NCBI RefSeq assembly: GCF_007829525.1
Contig: NZ_VLJP01000012.1
Coordinates: 140,132-204,131, forward strand
Length of the DNA: 64,000 bases
Reading direction: 5' to 3'
From: Mesorhizobium sp. J18
GTDB lineage: Bacteria > Pseudomonadota > Alphaproteobacteria > Rhizobiales > Rhizobiaceae
Shown here: in pieces, positions 25,853 through 34,506 of the stretch
Layout: the number at the start of each line of letters is the position of its first letter
Position numbering within the stretch: position 1 is the stretch's first letter
The notes under the pieces: generated by a model
Database searches by the model: none
The model's input: only the letters and a program-made list of their open reading frames with translations
What the model was told of the DNA's origin: nothing
Program-made: the position numbers and the translations under genes

Positions 25853-27493
25853 GTGACCAACCCTTACGAACAGGATCTCGACAAGAACACGGCCAATTAC
25901 CAGCCGCTCTCGCCGCTCTCCTTCCTGGAGCGCGCCGCGAAGGTCTATCCGGATCATGCGGCCATCATCCACGGGGAAATGAAGGTGAGCTACAGGGAGT
26001 TCTGGCGGCGTGCGCGCCGGCTCGCCTCGGCGCTCACGGGGGAGGGCATCGGCAAGGGCGATACGGTGACGGTGATGCTGTCCAATACGCCGCCCATGCT
26101 CGAGGCGCATTTCGGCGTTCCGATGACCAAGGCCGTTCTGCATTCGCTCAATACGCGACTTGACGCGGTGATTATCGCTTTCCAGCTCGATCATGCCGAT
26201 ACCAAGGTGCTGATCGTCGACCGGGAATTTTCCGGCGTGGTGAAGGAGGCGCTCGCGCAGGCCAAGGTCAGGCCGCTCGTCATCGATTATGACGACCCCG
26301 AATATCCGGTCGATGCGCCCTATCCAAAAGGGGAAGCGATCGGTTCGATCGACTATGAAGCGTTTCTCGCCAAGGGCGATCCCGACGGCGCCTGGTCCAT
26401 GCCGGACGACGAATGGGATGCCATAGCGCTGAACTACACTTCCGGCACGACGGGCAACCCGAAGGGGGTTGTCTACCATCATCGTGGCGCTGCCCTCATG
26501 GCCTATGCCAATACGGTGCATGCAGGACTGGGCAAGCACTGCGTCTATCTTTGGACGCTGCCGATGTTTCATTGCAACGGCTGGTGCTTCCCTTGGACGC
26601 TGGCGCTGCAGGCCGGCACGCATGTCTGTCTGCGCTGGGTGCGCGCCAAGGCGATATACGACGCGATCGCCGATCACGGCGTGACACATTTGTGTGGTGC
26701 GCCCGTCGTCATGTCGGCCCTGATCAATGCTTCCGACGAGGATAGGCGGGAGTTTCCGCAGACCGTCACCTTCAACACGGCCGCTGCGCCGCCGCCGGAG
26801 ACGGTGCTTTCGGGCATGGCGGATGCCGGTTTCTCGGTGACGCATCTCTACGGACTGACGGAAACCTACGGTCCCGCCGTCGTCAATGAGTGGCATGCGG
26901 ACTGGGACGCTCTTACCAAGGAGGGCCAGGCGACGAAGAAGGCTCGCCAGGGCGTGCGCTATGCGGCGCTCGAGGATCTCACCGTTATGGACCCGAGGAC
27001 CATGGAGCGGACGCCGCCGGACGGCGAAACCATCGGCGAGGTCATGTTCCGCGGCAATATCGTCATGAAGGGTTACCTGAAGAACAGAAAAGCCACCGAC
27101 GAGGCGTTTGCCGGCGGCTGGTTCCATTCCGGCGACCTCGGCGTGATGCATCCGGATGGCTACATCCAGCTCAAGGACCGCTCCAAGGACATCATCATAT
27201 CGGGCGGAGAGAACATTTCCTCCATCGAGGTGGAGGAGGCGCTCTACAAACATCCGGCCATCGGAGCCTGTGCTGTCGTGGCCAAACAGGACGAGAAATG
27301 GGGCGAGACTCCCGTCGCCTATGTGGAACTGAAGCCCGGCAAATCGGCGACGGAAGCGGAGCTTATCGAGCATTGCCGCGGGCTGCTTGCCCGCTTCAAA
27401 TGCCCCAAACAGGTTATTTTCGCGGAAATCCCGAAGACCTCCACCGGAAAGATCCAGAAATTCGTCCTGCGCGACAGGGCCAGAAACCTATGA
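25853..27493 (+). CDS. Acyl-CoA synthetase (AMP-forming)
   Basis: An adenylate-forming ligase of about 546 residues that activates a carboxylic acid as acyl-AMP and then acyl-CoA. Motifs: YTSGTTGNPKGVVYHHRG (P-loop), HLYGLTETYGPAVV (ATP/substrate), WFHSGDLGVMHPDG and DRSKDIIISGGENISS, and the C-terminal catalytic Lys in KTSTGKIQKF. It resembles the medium-chain or short-chain acid ligase group found in alphaproteobacteria (DMSP-lyase-pathway or 3-methylmercaptopropionyl-CoA ligase-like), but the substrate is not determinable. GGAGG at 25842-25846 favours the GTG at 25853; the ATG at 25847 is an alternative. It stands alone. Confidence 0.92.
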   Translation: MTNPYEQDLDKNTANYQPLSPLSFLERAAKVYPDHAAIIHGEMKVSYREFWRRARRLASALTGEGIGKGDTVTVMLSNTPPMLEAHFGVPMTKAVLHSLNTRLDAVIIAFQLDHADTKVLIVDREFSGVVKEALAQAKVRPLVIDYDDPEYPVDAPYPKGEAIGSIDYEAFLAKGDPDGAWSMPDDEWDAIALNYTSGTTGNPKGVVYHHRGAALMAYANTVHAGLGKHCVYLWTLPMFHCNGWCFPWTLALQAGTHVCLRWVRAKAIYDAIADHGVTHLCGAPVVMSALINASDEDRREFPQTVTFNTAAAPPPETVLSGMADAGFSVTHLYGLTETYGPAVVNEWHADWDALTKEGQATKKARQGVRYAALEDLTVMDPRTMERTPPDGETIGEVMFRGNIVMKGYLKNRKATDEAFAGGWFHSGDLGVMHPDGYIQLKDRSKDIIISGGENISSIEVEEALYKHPAIGACAVVAKQDEKWGETPVAYVELKPGKSATEAELIEHCRGLLARFKCPKQVIFAEIPKTSTGKIQKFVLRDRARNL

Positions 27494-27546
27494 CAAGCGC
27501 CGCGAATCCGCCTGCCGTCGATAAAGTTTTAGATTCATTGCAGGGA

Positions 27547-27561
27547 TTAACGGCTTGTTAA
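27547..27561 (+). promoter_or_regulatory. CtrA-type box upstream of sRNA candidate
   Basis: TTAA-N7-TTAA (TTAACGGCTTGTTAA) matches the CtrA consensus exactly apart from the trailing C. It sits 25-40 bases before the inferred start of the small RNA. GANTC (CcrM) sites lie nearby at 27504, 27532 and 27600, as at other cell-cycle promoters. Confidence 0.6.
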
Positions 27562-27584
27562 GCTTTACGGGGGTTTACTCCAAT

Positions 27585-27680
27585 TCATCCAGTGATCTGG
27601 ATTCTTACCGAGTGGCTGGAGCCATTCTGTTTGACGCCTCCCTGTTAACTCCTGAGAGCCGCCTTCGCGGCTCTTTTTTT
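27585..27680 (+). ncRNA. Candidate small RNA ending in an intrinsic terminator
   Basis: The 336-base gap 27494-27829 has no plausible protein gene on either strand. From about 27585 it holds a stretch with a hairpin-capable segment (CCAGTGATCTGG, 27589-27600), an unpaired GACGCCTCCCTGTTAACTCC segment and a textbook terminator at 27655-27680. The CCTCCC stretch is the kind of anti-Shine-Dalgarno sequence seen in rhizobial trans-acting sRNAs. The start is inferred from the CtrA box, not seen. I cannot match it to a named family with certainty. Confidence 0.5.
27655..27680 (+). terminator. Rho-independent terminator
   Basis: AGAGCCGC (27655-27662) and GCGGCTCT (27667-27674) form a perfect stem with a CTTC tetraloop, followed by T7. 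It ends the sRNA candidate or the acyl-CoA synthetase transcript. Confidence 0.92.
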
Positions 27681-27694
27681 GCCCTTCGAGGACG

Positions 27695-27709
27695 TTAACC
27701 TTTTGTTAA
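27695..27709 (+). promoter_or_regulatory. CtrA-type box upstream of the DUF1465 gene
   Basis: TTAACCTTTTGTTAA is a second TTAA-N7-TTAA site, 15 bases after the terminator and 120 bases before the DUF1465 start. It could drive or repress that gene. Confidence 0.58.
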
Positions 27710-27829
27710 GCATGTGCTTGCCTTAACTTGGGACAAGTTGCATTTTCCGATCCCCGGAACAGACGAACTGAATATGAAATGGCCCCCTGAAGGGCAGGCT
27801 AGGGCGACAGGATCAGCAGGGCGAGCGGA

Positions 27830-28357
27830 ATGAAGGAATCGGGCGCGGATAGCGCTGAAACGATCAAGCTGGCCGAGCGCCGGGTTTTTTCCCGGCTGTT
27901 CAAGCCCCTCTACAATGACGGCATGACGCTGGTCGAGGAGGCTGCGGAATATCTCGACGGCGAGGGGCGCATCGCCGCCAAGCATCTGTCGCGCGTTGCC
28001 GCCACGCTTTACGCAGCCGAATCCATGCGGTTGACGACAAGGCTGATGCAGATCGCCTCCTGGCTGCTGCTTCAGCGGGCGGCGAATTCCGGCGAAATGA
28101 CCCGCGAGCAGGTGGCGGCGGAGAAGTCGAAAGTAAGGCTGGATACCGCCTCGGCACAGGAGGACGTGCCTGGCTGGGAGGAATTGCCCCAGGCTTTCCG
28201 CACCCTTGTCGGTCGTTCGTTGCGGTTGCAGTCGCTGGTCAGACGGATGGACGAGGAGATCTACGGAGACCAGAAGGCGGCCCGCCAGGACTTTTCCAGC
28301 ACCAATCCGGTTTCTGATCAGATCACGCTCCTGAAGACGGCCTTTGGCCGCGGTTGA
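27830..28357 (+). CDS. DUF1465-family protein
   Basis: A 175-residue helical, soluble protein typical of the alphaproteobacterial DUF1465 family (region LVEEAAEYLDGEGRIAAKHLSRVAATLYAAESMRLTTRLMQIASWLLLQRA). No enzymatic motif is visible. Upstream lies a CtrA-type box, and downstream is ruvC on the same strand 79 bases away. Cell-cycle-related expression is a possibility from the upstream site; function is unknown. Confidence 0.85.
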   Translation: MKESGADSAETIKLAERRVFSRLFKPLYNDGMTLVEEAAEYLDGEGRIAAKHLSRVAATLYAAESMRLTTRLMQIASWLLLQRAANSGEMTREQVAAEKSKVRLDTASAQEDVPGWEELPQAFRTLVGRSLRLQSLVRRMDEEIYGDQKAARQDFSSTNPVSDQITLLKTAFGRG

Positions 28358-28436
28358 GGCACATGCCCGAAACCTGAATGTCGATTGGTCCTGGCAGTTC
28401 GGTGTCAATGGCATCGTCAGAGAGTAGAATGATGCC

Positions 28437-28946
28437 ATGAGTGTTCCGATTCGCATCATCGGCATCGATCCCGGTTTGAGGCGCACCGGCTGGGGGATAA
28501 TCGACAGCTTCGGCAATTCCCTGCGCTTCGTCGCCGCCGGCACGATACGCTCGGATGACAAGGCGGCGCTTGCTTCGCGGCTCTGCCAGCTTCACGACGG
28601 GCTTGCCTCCGTCCTTCATCTGCATATGCCGCAGGAAGCGGCTGTCGAGGCTACATTCGTGAACCGGGACGCCGCCGCGACGCTGAAGCTTGGCCAGGCC
28701 CGCGGCATAGCGATGCTGGTGCCGGCGCTTGCCGGTCTGCAAGTTGCCGAATATGCCCCGAACGCCGTGAAAAAGGCGGTTATCGGCGTCGGGCACGGTG
28801 ACAAGAAACAGATCAACATGATGGTCAAGGTCCTGCTGCCGAAAGCTACCTTCGATACGGACGATGCCGCCGATGCGCTGGCGATCGCCATTTGTCATGC
28901 TCATCATGACCGCAGTTTGAATGCCCGTCTGGCTGCGGTGCCGTGA
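28437..28946 (+). CDS. ruvC: Holliday junction resolvase RuvC
   Basis: A 169-residue endodeoxyribonuclease that cuts Holliday junctions in recombinational repair. The acidic catalytic residues are in place: Asp in [14 protein letters not shown], Glu in [24 protein letters not shown], and the Asp pair in [17 protein letters not shown]. Length is close to the usual 173. It is the first gene of the ruv cluster, followed 77 bases later by ruvA. Confidence 0.96.
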   Translation: MSVPIRIIGIDPGLRRTGWGIIDSFGNSLRFVAAGTIRSDDKAALASRLCQLHDGLASVLHLHMPQEAAVEATFVNRDAAATLKLGQARGIAMLVPALAGLQVAEYAPNAVKKAVIGVGHGDKKQINMMVKVLLPKATFDTDDAADALAIAICHAHHDRSLNARLAAVP

Positions 28947-29023
28947 AGGGATTTGTTCTTGGCTTGTTCCGGAGGCGGAAATTCCCTACACCATTCGCGG
29001 GTAACTGCGCATGAGGCATCCTG

Positions 29024-29644
29024 GTGATCGGCAAGCTCAAGGGACTGGTTGACGAGATCGGCGAGGACTATTGCGTGATCGATGTCGGAGGCGTGGGCTA
29101 TGTCGCCTATTGTCCCGCGCGGACCTTGTCGGCTCTGGGCGGCATAGGTACTGCCGTGACGCTCTTCATCGAAACCTATGTTCGTGAGGACATGATCCGG
29201 CTTTATGGCTTTCAGACGGCTCTGGAGCGGGAATGGTTTCGCTTGCTTCAGAACAATGTGCAGGGCGTCGGCGCGAAGGTGGCGCTGGCCATATTGTCCA
29301 CATTGGCCGCACCGGAACTCGCCAATGCCATCGCATTGAGGGACACAGCCATGATCGCGCGGGCGCCGGGCGTCGGCAGGAAGGTCGCGGAGCGTATCGT
29401 CACCGAATTGCGCAACAAGGCACCCGCATTGGCCGGCGATGGGGCGGCTGGAATCGGACTGAAGCAGGAACTCGGCGAGGGCGTTGCTCCGGCGCCTGTT
29501 TCCGATGCGGTTTCCGCGCTCGTTAATCTCGGCTATTCGCGCGATGTCGCCGCCAACGCCGTGGCTGCGGCGCTCAAGGAAGCAGGCGAGGGAGCGGAAT
29601 CGGCCAAGCTGATCCGGCTCGGCTTGAAGGAACTGGCGCGGTGA
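29024..29644 (+). CDS. ruvA: Holliday junction branch-migration subunit RuvA
   Basis: A 206-residue protein that forms the tetrameric DNA scaffold onto which RuvB motors load. The start is GTG ([16 protein letters not shown]), with TGAGG 7 bases upstream. The helix-hairpin-helix region is visible as [18 protein letters not shown] and [16 protein letters not shown], and the C-terminal RuvB-binding domain contains [13 protein letters not shown]. Normally ruvB follows directly; here a VapBC module separates them. Confidence 0.96.
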   Translation: MIGKLKGLVDEIGEDYCVIDVGGVGYVAYCPARTLSALGGIGTAVTLFIETYVREDMIRLYGFQTALEREWFRLLQNNVQGVGAKVALAILSTLAAPELANAIALRDTAMIARAPGVGRKVAERIVTELRNKAPALAGDGAAGIGLKQELGEGVAPAPVSDAVSALVNLGYSRDVAANAVAAALKEAGEGAESAKLIRLGLKELAR

Positions 29645-29658
29645 GCTTGATAGCAGCC

Positions 29659-29691
29659 ATACTCCTTACTAGATCGGTAAGTAAGGAGTAT
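29659..29691 (+). promoter_or_regulatory. 12-bp inverted repeat, operator of the ruv-internal VapBC
   Basis: ATACTCCTTACT (29659-29670) is repeated inverted as AGTAAGGAGTAT (29680-29691) with a 9-base spacer, ending 15 bases before the vapB start. This is a likely autoregulatory operator. Confidence 0.7.
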
Positions 29692-29706
29692 AGAGGAAGG
29701 TAAGGA

Positions 29707-30003
29707 ATGGGCGCGATCGCGACGATAACCGCCAAAGGTCAGATCACTTTGCCTAAAGAGCTTCGTGATCGGTTCGGGCTCAAGCCCGGCGACAGAGTAG
29801 AATTTGTTGAAGAGGACGGGAGGACCTGGGTAAGGGCCCGCAATCTGAGGGCGGCCGATTTGATGGGTATATTGGGTCCGCCTCCCAACGGCGTGAGATT
29901 GACAAACGAGGAACTCGATCAGGCTATCAATGACGCTGCTGCTGACGCCGCAGCCGAAGACGATGCGCGTGTAATGCGTGAATGGCGCGACCGAAACGAA
30001 TGA
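29707..30003 (+). CDS. vapB: AbrB/MazE-type antitoxin (VapB)
   Basis: A 98-residue antitoxin. Residues about 4-45 (ATITAKGQITLPKELRDRFG then KPGDRVEFVEED) are a swapped-hairpin AbrB/SpoVT DNA-binding domain. The C-terminal acidic, Ala-rich tail (NDAAADAAAEDDARVMREW) should bind the toxin. It overlaps the PIN gene by ATGA, so the two are translated together. An inverted-repeat operator lies just upstream. Confidence 0.88.
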   Translation: MGAIATITAKGQITLPKELRDRFGLKPGDRVEFVEEDGRTWVRARNLRAADLMGILGPPPNGVRLTNEELDQAINDAAADAAAEDDARVMREWRDRNE

Positions 30004-30398
30004 TAGGTGTCGATACCAACGTGCTAGTCCGATTGCTGGTCGCCGACGATGGCAGGCAGGCTCAGGCGGTCGGCGAGTTCTTCGCACAACGGACCGGTGC
30101 CGACCCGGCATTCGTGAGTGCCGTGGTGCTGATAGAGTCTCTTTGGGTACTGGGGCGACGGTTCGGCTATTCGCGGTCGACCCTGCTTGATGCTCTTCGC
30201 AGGATGATGACCAGTCCCGAGCTCAATTTTGAGCATGGTGGTCGGCTGGCGGAGATCCTGGAGAATGCCGATCCGTCGTTGTCGGATATTGCCGATCACC
30301 TGATTGCCTGGTCATGCGAAAAAGCGGGCTGTGAGCGGACTGTCACTTTCGACAAAAGAGCGGCCAAGAGAAACCCCTCCATGGAACTTCTCACATGA
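30000..30398 (+). CDS. vapC: VapC-type PIN-domain toxin inside the ruv operon
   Basis: A 132-residue PIN-domain nuclease with Asp5 ([13 protein letters not shown]), Glu in [10 protein letters not shown], Asp in [10 protein letters not shown] and Asp in VTFDKRAAK as the acidic site. Start at 30000 overlaps the vapB stop, and its TGA overlaps the ruvB ATG at 30395 (ATGA). Translation of ruvB is therefore coupled to this toxin gene. The frame runs upstream to 29982, but the ATG at 30000 gives the standard PIN N-terminus. Confidence 0.9.
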   Translation: MIGVDTNVLVRLLVADDGRQAQAVGEFFAQRTGADPAFVSAVVLIESLWVLGRRFGYSRSTLLDALRRMMTSPELNFEHGGRLAEILENADPSLSDIADHLIAWSCEKAGCERTVTFDKRAAKRNPSMELLT

Positions 30399-31435
30399 GC
30401 GAGGCCCAGCGCATCATATCGGCCGAGAAGCGTGGCGAGGATGTCGACGCCACCATGCGCCCGCAGACGATCGACGACTTTGTCGGACAGGCGGCGGCAC
30501 GCGCCAATCTCAAGGTTTTCGTCGAGGCGGCACGGGGCCGCGGCGAGGCGCTCGACCATGTCCTGTTCGTCGGTCCTCCGGGTTTGGGCAAGACGACCCT
30601 GGCGCAGATCGTGGCGCGCGAACTCGGCGTGAATTTCCGTGCCACCTCCGGTCCTGTCATCGCCAAGGCCGGCGATCTGGCGGCACTTCTCACCAACCTC
30701 GAAGAGCGGGACGTTCTTTTTATCGATGAAATCCATCGCCTCAATCCGGCGGTGGAGGAGATCCTTTATCCCGCCATGGAGGATTACCAGCTCGACCTCA
30801 TCATAGGCGAAGGCCCGGCGGCGCGGTCAGTCAAGATCGACCTTGCCAAATTCACCCTCGTGGCGGCGACTACCCGGCTGGGCCTTCTGACCACACCATT
30901 GCGCGACCGTTTCGGCATACCGATCCGGCTCGACTTCTATACGGTGGAGGAACTGGAGACGATCGTGAGGCGCGGCGCGCGCATTCTCGGTCTGCCGCTC
31001 GCTCCCGATGGTGCCACGGAGATCGCCCGACGGGCGCGGGGGACGCCGCGTATAGCCGGCAGGCTTCTGCGGCGCGTGCGCGACTTTGCAGCCGTCTCCG
31101 GTGTCGAAAGCGTATCGCGCGAAGTGGCCGATCAGGCGCTTTCCCGGCTGGAGGTTGATACCCTCGGCCTCGATCAGCTCGACCGCAGATATCTCGCCAT
31201 GATCGCCCATAATTTCGGCGGCGGCCCCGTCGGCATAGAAACGATCGCCGCCGGACTGTCCGAACCACGCGATGCGATCGAGGACATCATCGAGCCATAT
31301 CTCATCCAGCAGGGCTTCATCCAGCGCACGCCGCGCGGGCGCGTGCTTGCCGCAAAAGCCTGGAAGCATCTGGGCCTCGAAGCGCCGAAGGATTTGGCGC
31401 AGTCGCAGATCAATCTTTTCCAGGAAGAGGAATAA
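30395..31435 (+). CDS. ruvB: Holliday junction branch-migration ATPase RuvB
   Basis: A 346-residue AAA+ motor that drives branch migration on RuvA-bound junctions. Walker A is GPPGLGKT at residues 60-67, Walker B is [11 protein letters not shown], and sensor 1 is [19 protein letters not shown]. The C-terminal winged helix contains [11 protein letters not shown] and [17 protein letters not shown]. Start overlaps the vapC stop by ATGA. Downstream are ybgC and tolQ. Confidence 0.97.
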   Translation: MSEAQRIISAEKRGEDVDATMRPQTIDDFVGQAAARANLKVFVEAARGRGEALDHVLFVGPPGLGKTTLAQIVARELGVNFRATSGPVIAKAGDLAALLTNLEERDVLFIDEIHRLNPAVEEILYPAMEDYQLDLIIGEGPAARSVKIDLAKFTLVAATTRLGLLTTPLRDRFGIPIRLDFYTVEELETIVRRGARILGLPLAPDGATEIARRARGTPRIAGRLLRRVRDFAAVSGVESVSREVADQALSRLEVDTLGLDQLDRRYLAMIAHNFGGGPVGIETIAAGLSEPRDAIEDIIEPYLIQQGFIQRTPRGRVLAAKAWKHLGLEAPKDLAQSQINLFQEEE

Positions 31436-31502
31436 GCTGCCCTTGCCAATCGCAAGGGCCTATGCGCGGCGCAGCCGATGCGGAACTGATGGGGCATAGT
31501 CT

Positions 31503-31967
31503 ATGGCCGGAAATGGAAATGCTGACGAAACGACGGGCCTCGCAGGCGTTCTGACGCCCTTCGGACACCGGCTGACGGCGCGCGTCTACTTCGCCGACAC
31601 GGATTTTTCCGGTGTCGTCTATCATGCGCGCTACCTGGAATTCTTCGAGCGCGGCCGCTCCGATTTCCTGCGTTTGGCCGGAGTCCATCACACGGAACTT
31701 GCCGACGGGATCCATGGTGAGAAGCTGGTCTGGGTGGTCAAGCGCATGGAAATCGATTTCCGTGCTCCGGCCAGGATTGACGACATCCTGACGATCGATA
31801 CGCGAACGGAGAAGATTTCAGGCGCTCGCATCCATATGGCGCAGGAGATCAGGCGCGGCGAAGATCTGCTCGTCGAGGCGAAGGTGGAGGCCGCCATCAT
31901 CGGCAGCTCCGGTCGGCCTCGCCGCTTTCCGGCGGAATGGGTGGCAGCATTTTCCCCGAAGAACTGA
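31503..31967 (+). CDS. ybgC: Acyl-CoA thioesterase YbgC (Tol-Pal associated)
   Basis: A 154-residue hot-dog thioesterase that heads the Tol-Pal cluster in most proteobacteria. The active-site motif is VYFADTDFSGVVYHARYLEFFERGR with the catalytic Asp in FADTD. It hydrolyses short-chain or acyl-ACP-related thioesters and is thought to act with phospholipid synthesis. It is 67 bases downstream of ruvB and 243 bases upstream of tolQ. Confidence 0.95.
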   Translation: MAGNGNADETTGLAGVLTPFGHRLTARVYFADTDFSGVVYHARYLEFFERGRSDFLRLAGVHHTELADGIHGEKLVWVVKRMEIDFRAPARIDDILTIDTRTEKISGARIHMAQEIRRGEDLLVEAKVEAAIIGSSGRPRRFPAEWVAAFSPKN

Positions 31968-31996
31968 CGGCAGGAATTTGCCGAAGAGCCTTGTTC

Positions 31997-32012
31997 CTAA
32001 CGGTTAATTAAC
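31997..32012 (+). promoter_or_regulatory. Near-consensus CtrA-type site upstream of tolQ
   Basis: CTAA-N7-TTAAC (31997-32012) differs from TTAA-N7-TTAAC at one base. It lies in the 243-base ybgC-tolQ gap, where no gene is visible, about 200 bases before tolQ. A further ATTAAC follows near 32026. Support is limited. Confidence 0.35.
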
Positions 32013-32210
32013 CATAACGCTCCATTAACATCGGAGATGAGAAATCGGGCGGAATCCGCACGCCTTCCTTTTACCAAATTTCGCCGGAAAAAGGCCGGCG
32101 GTGCACGTGACGGGGAATGCTGCCGAGACTGTTCGGTTCAAGAGTTGACGGCATTCGAGCGAAAGCCGCGGTCCGGCGTGTTGCCATTCCGACGATGAGG
32201 ACGTGAATTC

Positions 32211-32921
32211 ATGGAAAGTCTAACACTCGCCGCTCCTGGTGGTGAATTGTCGATCTGGGCGCTGTTCTGGCAGGCCGGGTGGGTGGTCAAGCTGGTCATG
32301 ATAGGTCTTCTGGCGGCCTCGATCTGGTCGTGGGCCATCATCATAGACAAGCTGATCGCCTATGCCCGTATGCGCGCCGCGCTCAACCGCTTCGAGCAGA
32401 TATTCTGGTCGGGTCAATCCCTGGAAGAGCTCTACCGTACGCTATCAGACCGCAAGACCACCGGCATGGGCTCGATATTCGTGGCTGCCATGCGCGAATG
32501 GAAAAAGAGCTTCGAAAAGGGTGCCCGCTCGCCCATCGGCCTTCAGACGCGCATCGACAAGGCGATGGATCTGGCATTGACGCGGGAGATGGAGCGGCTG
32601 GAAGGCCGGCTCGGCTTTCTGGCCTCGATCGGCTCCTCCGCGCCCTTCATCGGCCTGTTCGGCACGGTGGTCGGCATCATGACGTCCTTCCAGGCGATTG
32701 CCGGCTCGAAATCCACGAATCTGGCCGTTGTCGCGCCCGGCATCGCGGAGGCGCTGCTGGCGACTGCCATCGGCCTGCTCGCGGCGATCCCGGCCGTCAT
32801 CGCTTACAACAAGCTGTCGTCGGACGCCGGTAAGCTGGGGCTTCGCATGGAAGGCTTCGCGGACGAGTTCTCCGCCATACTCTCGCGGCAAATCGATGAG
32901 AAGGTCGCCGGCAAGGCATAA
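32211..32921 (+). CDS. tolQ: Tol-Pal energiser subunit TolQ
   Basis: A 236-residue inner-membrane proton-channel protein with three transmembrane helices (about 22-45, 140-160 and 175-195). The core motif GSSAPFIGLFGTVVGIMTSF is clear. With TolR it converts proton-motive force into movement of TolA to keep the outer membrane attached during division. tolR follows after 21 bases. Confidence 0.97.
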   Translation: MESLTLAAPGGELSIWALFWQAGWVVKLVMIGLLAASIWSWAIIIDKLIAYARMRAALNRFEQIFWSGQSLEELYRTLSDRKTTGMGSIFVAAMREWKKSFEKGARSPIGLQTRIDKAMDLALTREMERLEGRLGFLASIGSSAPFIGLFGTVVGIMTSFQAIAGSKSTNLAVVAPGIAEALLATAIGLLAAIPAVIAYNKLSSDAGKLGLRMEGFADEFSAILSRQIDEKVAGKA

Positions 32922-32942
32922 ACGGGCGTAGGAGCAAGCGGC

Positions 32943-33398
32943 ATGGGAATGGCAGTCGGGTCAACCGGCGGACGCGGCGGGCGCGGTCACAGGCGGCGCG
33001 GGCGTCATCACGGACTGATATCGGATATCAATGTCACGCCCTTTGTCGACGTGATGCTGGTGCTGCTCATCATCTTCATGGTGGCGGCTCCGCTGTTGAC
33101 CGTGGGCGTGCCCATCGACCTGCCCGAAACGCAAGCCAAGGCGCTCAATTCCGAGACCCAGCCGATTACTGTCTCCGTCAACAATGCCGGCCAGATCTAT
33201 CTCCAGGAGACCGAGATCCCCATCGATGAGGTGGTTCCGAAGCTCGAGGCGATTTCGCGTTCCGGCTATGACGAGCGCATCTATGTGCGCGGCGACAAAT
33301 CGGCCGATTACGGCACGGTAATGAGGGTGATGGCGAGGATTTCTGCTGCCGGCTATCGCAATCTTGGACTGGTTACCCTGCAGGAACAGGACGACTGA
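32943..33398 (+). CDS. tolR: Tol-Pal energiser subunit TolR
   Basis: A 151-residue ExbD/TolR protein: a basic N-terminus, one transmembrane helix around residues 37-57 with the essential Asp in PFVDVMLVLLIIFMV, and a periplasmic domain containing VPIDLPETQAKAL. It partners TolQ as the stator of the energised complex. Spacing to tolA is six bases. Confidence 0.97.
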   Translation: MGMAVGSTGGRGGRGHRRRGRHHGLISDINVTPFVDVMLVLLIIFMVAAPLLTVGVPIDLPETQAKALNSETQPITVSVNNAGQIYLQETEIPIDEVVPKLEAISRSGYDERIYVRGDKSADYGTVMRVMARISAAGYRNLGLVTLQEQDD

Positions 33399-33404
33399 TC
33401 GGGA

Positions 33405-34466
33405 ATGAAGACCGGTCTCATTGCATCGGCTACCTTGCATGCAGCGCTGATCGGCTTCGGCCTGTTCTCGCTGTCGGCGCCGCGCGCCTATGAGGTGGCC
33501 GATATCGAGGCATTGCCGGTCGACATCGTGCCCGTGGAATCCATCACTCAGATCCAGGAGGGCGACAAGAAGGCGCCTGCCGCCGAGAAACCTGCTCCGA
33601 CCCCGACCAAGAGGCCCGATCCCGTCGAGAACGCCGCCAAGGTCGGCGACAATGATGTCGATCTGAAACCACCTCCGACGCCCGAAGCCAAACCGAAGCC
33701 GGTGGAGACGGCTTCGACACCACCGCCTTCCGAGAAGCCTGCCCCGAAACCGGCCGAGCGGCCCGAGCCGGAGCCGCAGGAGGCAAAAGCCGAGCCTGTG
33801 CCCGTACCTGCGACCGAGGTCACTCCCGAACCCCAGCCGAAACAGGAAGTAGAGCCCGATCCGGCGGCCGAAACGATCGTAGCGGAAGATGCGGAGGCAG
33901 AAAGCGTCAAGCTGCCGAAGACTGCGCCTGTCCCGCAGGCCCGTCCGCAGCCGCCCAAGGCGCAGACGGCCAAGGCGCCGGAGCGCAAGAAGGCGGAAGA
34001 ACCGGCGCGCAAGCAGGCCGCGGCGAGGCCGGAATCGGAAAAGAAAGACGATCTCCTGGACGATGTGGCCGCGCTGCTCAACAAGCAGAAGGCATCTGGT
34101 GGCGGCGCGAAGCGTTCGACGGAGGAAGCTGCGCTCGGCGGCGAACGTACCACAAGCGGAGAGAAGCTGTCACAAAGCGAGATGGATGCGTTGCGCGGTC
34201 AGATCCAGCGCTGCTGGAATGTTCCCGCCGGAGCCCTTGATGCGGAGAATCTCAAGGTCTCCGTCCAGTTCAAGCTTGATCCGAGCGGTGCCGTTCAAGG
34301 CGCTCCGCAGATCATAGCGGGCGGCAGCGGATCTACTGTCGAAAGGGCTGCTGCGGAATCGGCCCGCCGCGCCATCCTGCAATGCGCACCCTACAACCTA
34401 CCCACCGAAAAATACGATGCCTGGGCCGATGTCATCGTCCATTTCGACCCCAGCGATATGTTCTGA
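33405..34466 (+). CDS. tolA: Tol-Pal inner-membrane spanning protein TolA
   Basis: A 353-residue protein with an N-terminal helix ([19 protein letters not shown] type, about residues 5-24), a long Pro/Lys/Glu/Ala-rich extended region (about 45-230) that crosses the periplasm, and a C-terminal domain ([17 protein letters not shown] to [11 protein letters not shown]) typical of alphaproteobacterial TolA. It carries force from TolQR to TolB-Pal. It is in the tolQRAB-pal operon. Confidence 0.95.
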   Translation: MKTGLIASATLHAALIGFGLFSLSAPRAYEVADIEALPVDIVPVESITQIQEGDKKAPAAEKPAPTPTKRPDPVENAAKVGDNDVDLKPPPTPEAKPKPVETASTPPPSEKPAPKPAERPEPEPQEAKAEPVPVPATEVTPEPQPKQEVEPDPAAETIVAEDAEAESVKLPKTAPVPQARPQPPKAQTAKAPERKKAEEPARKQAAARPESEKKDDLLDDVAALLNKQKASGGGAKRSTEEAALGGERTTSGEKLSQSEMDALRGQIQRCWNVPAGALDAENLKVSVQFKLDPSGAVQGAPQIIAGGSGSTVERAAAESARRAILQCAPYNLPTEKYDAWADVIVHFDPSDMF

Positions 34467-34506
34467 CGGGCATCGGTTCCCTGAGAATTTCGAGAGGCAA
34501 AGGCTG

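Noticed and set aside
25850..27373. 507-codon minus-strand frame opposite the acyl-CoA synthetase
   Set aside because: It is antisense to a gene with all adenylate-forming motifs.
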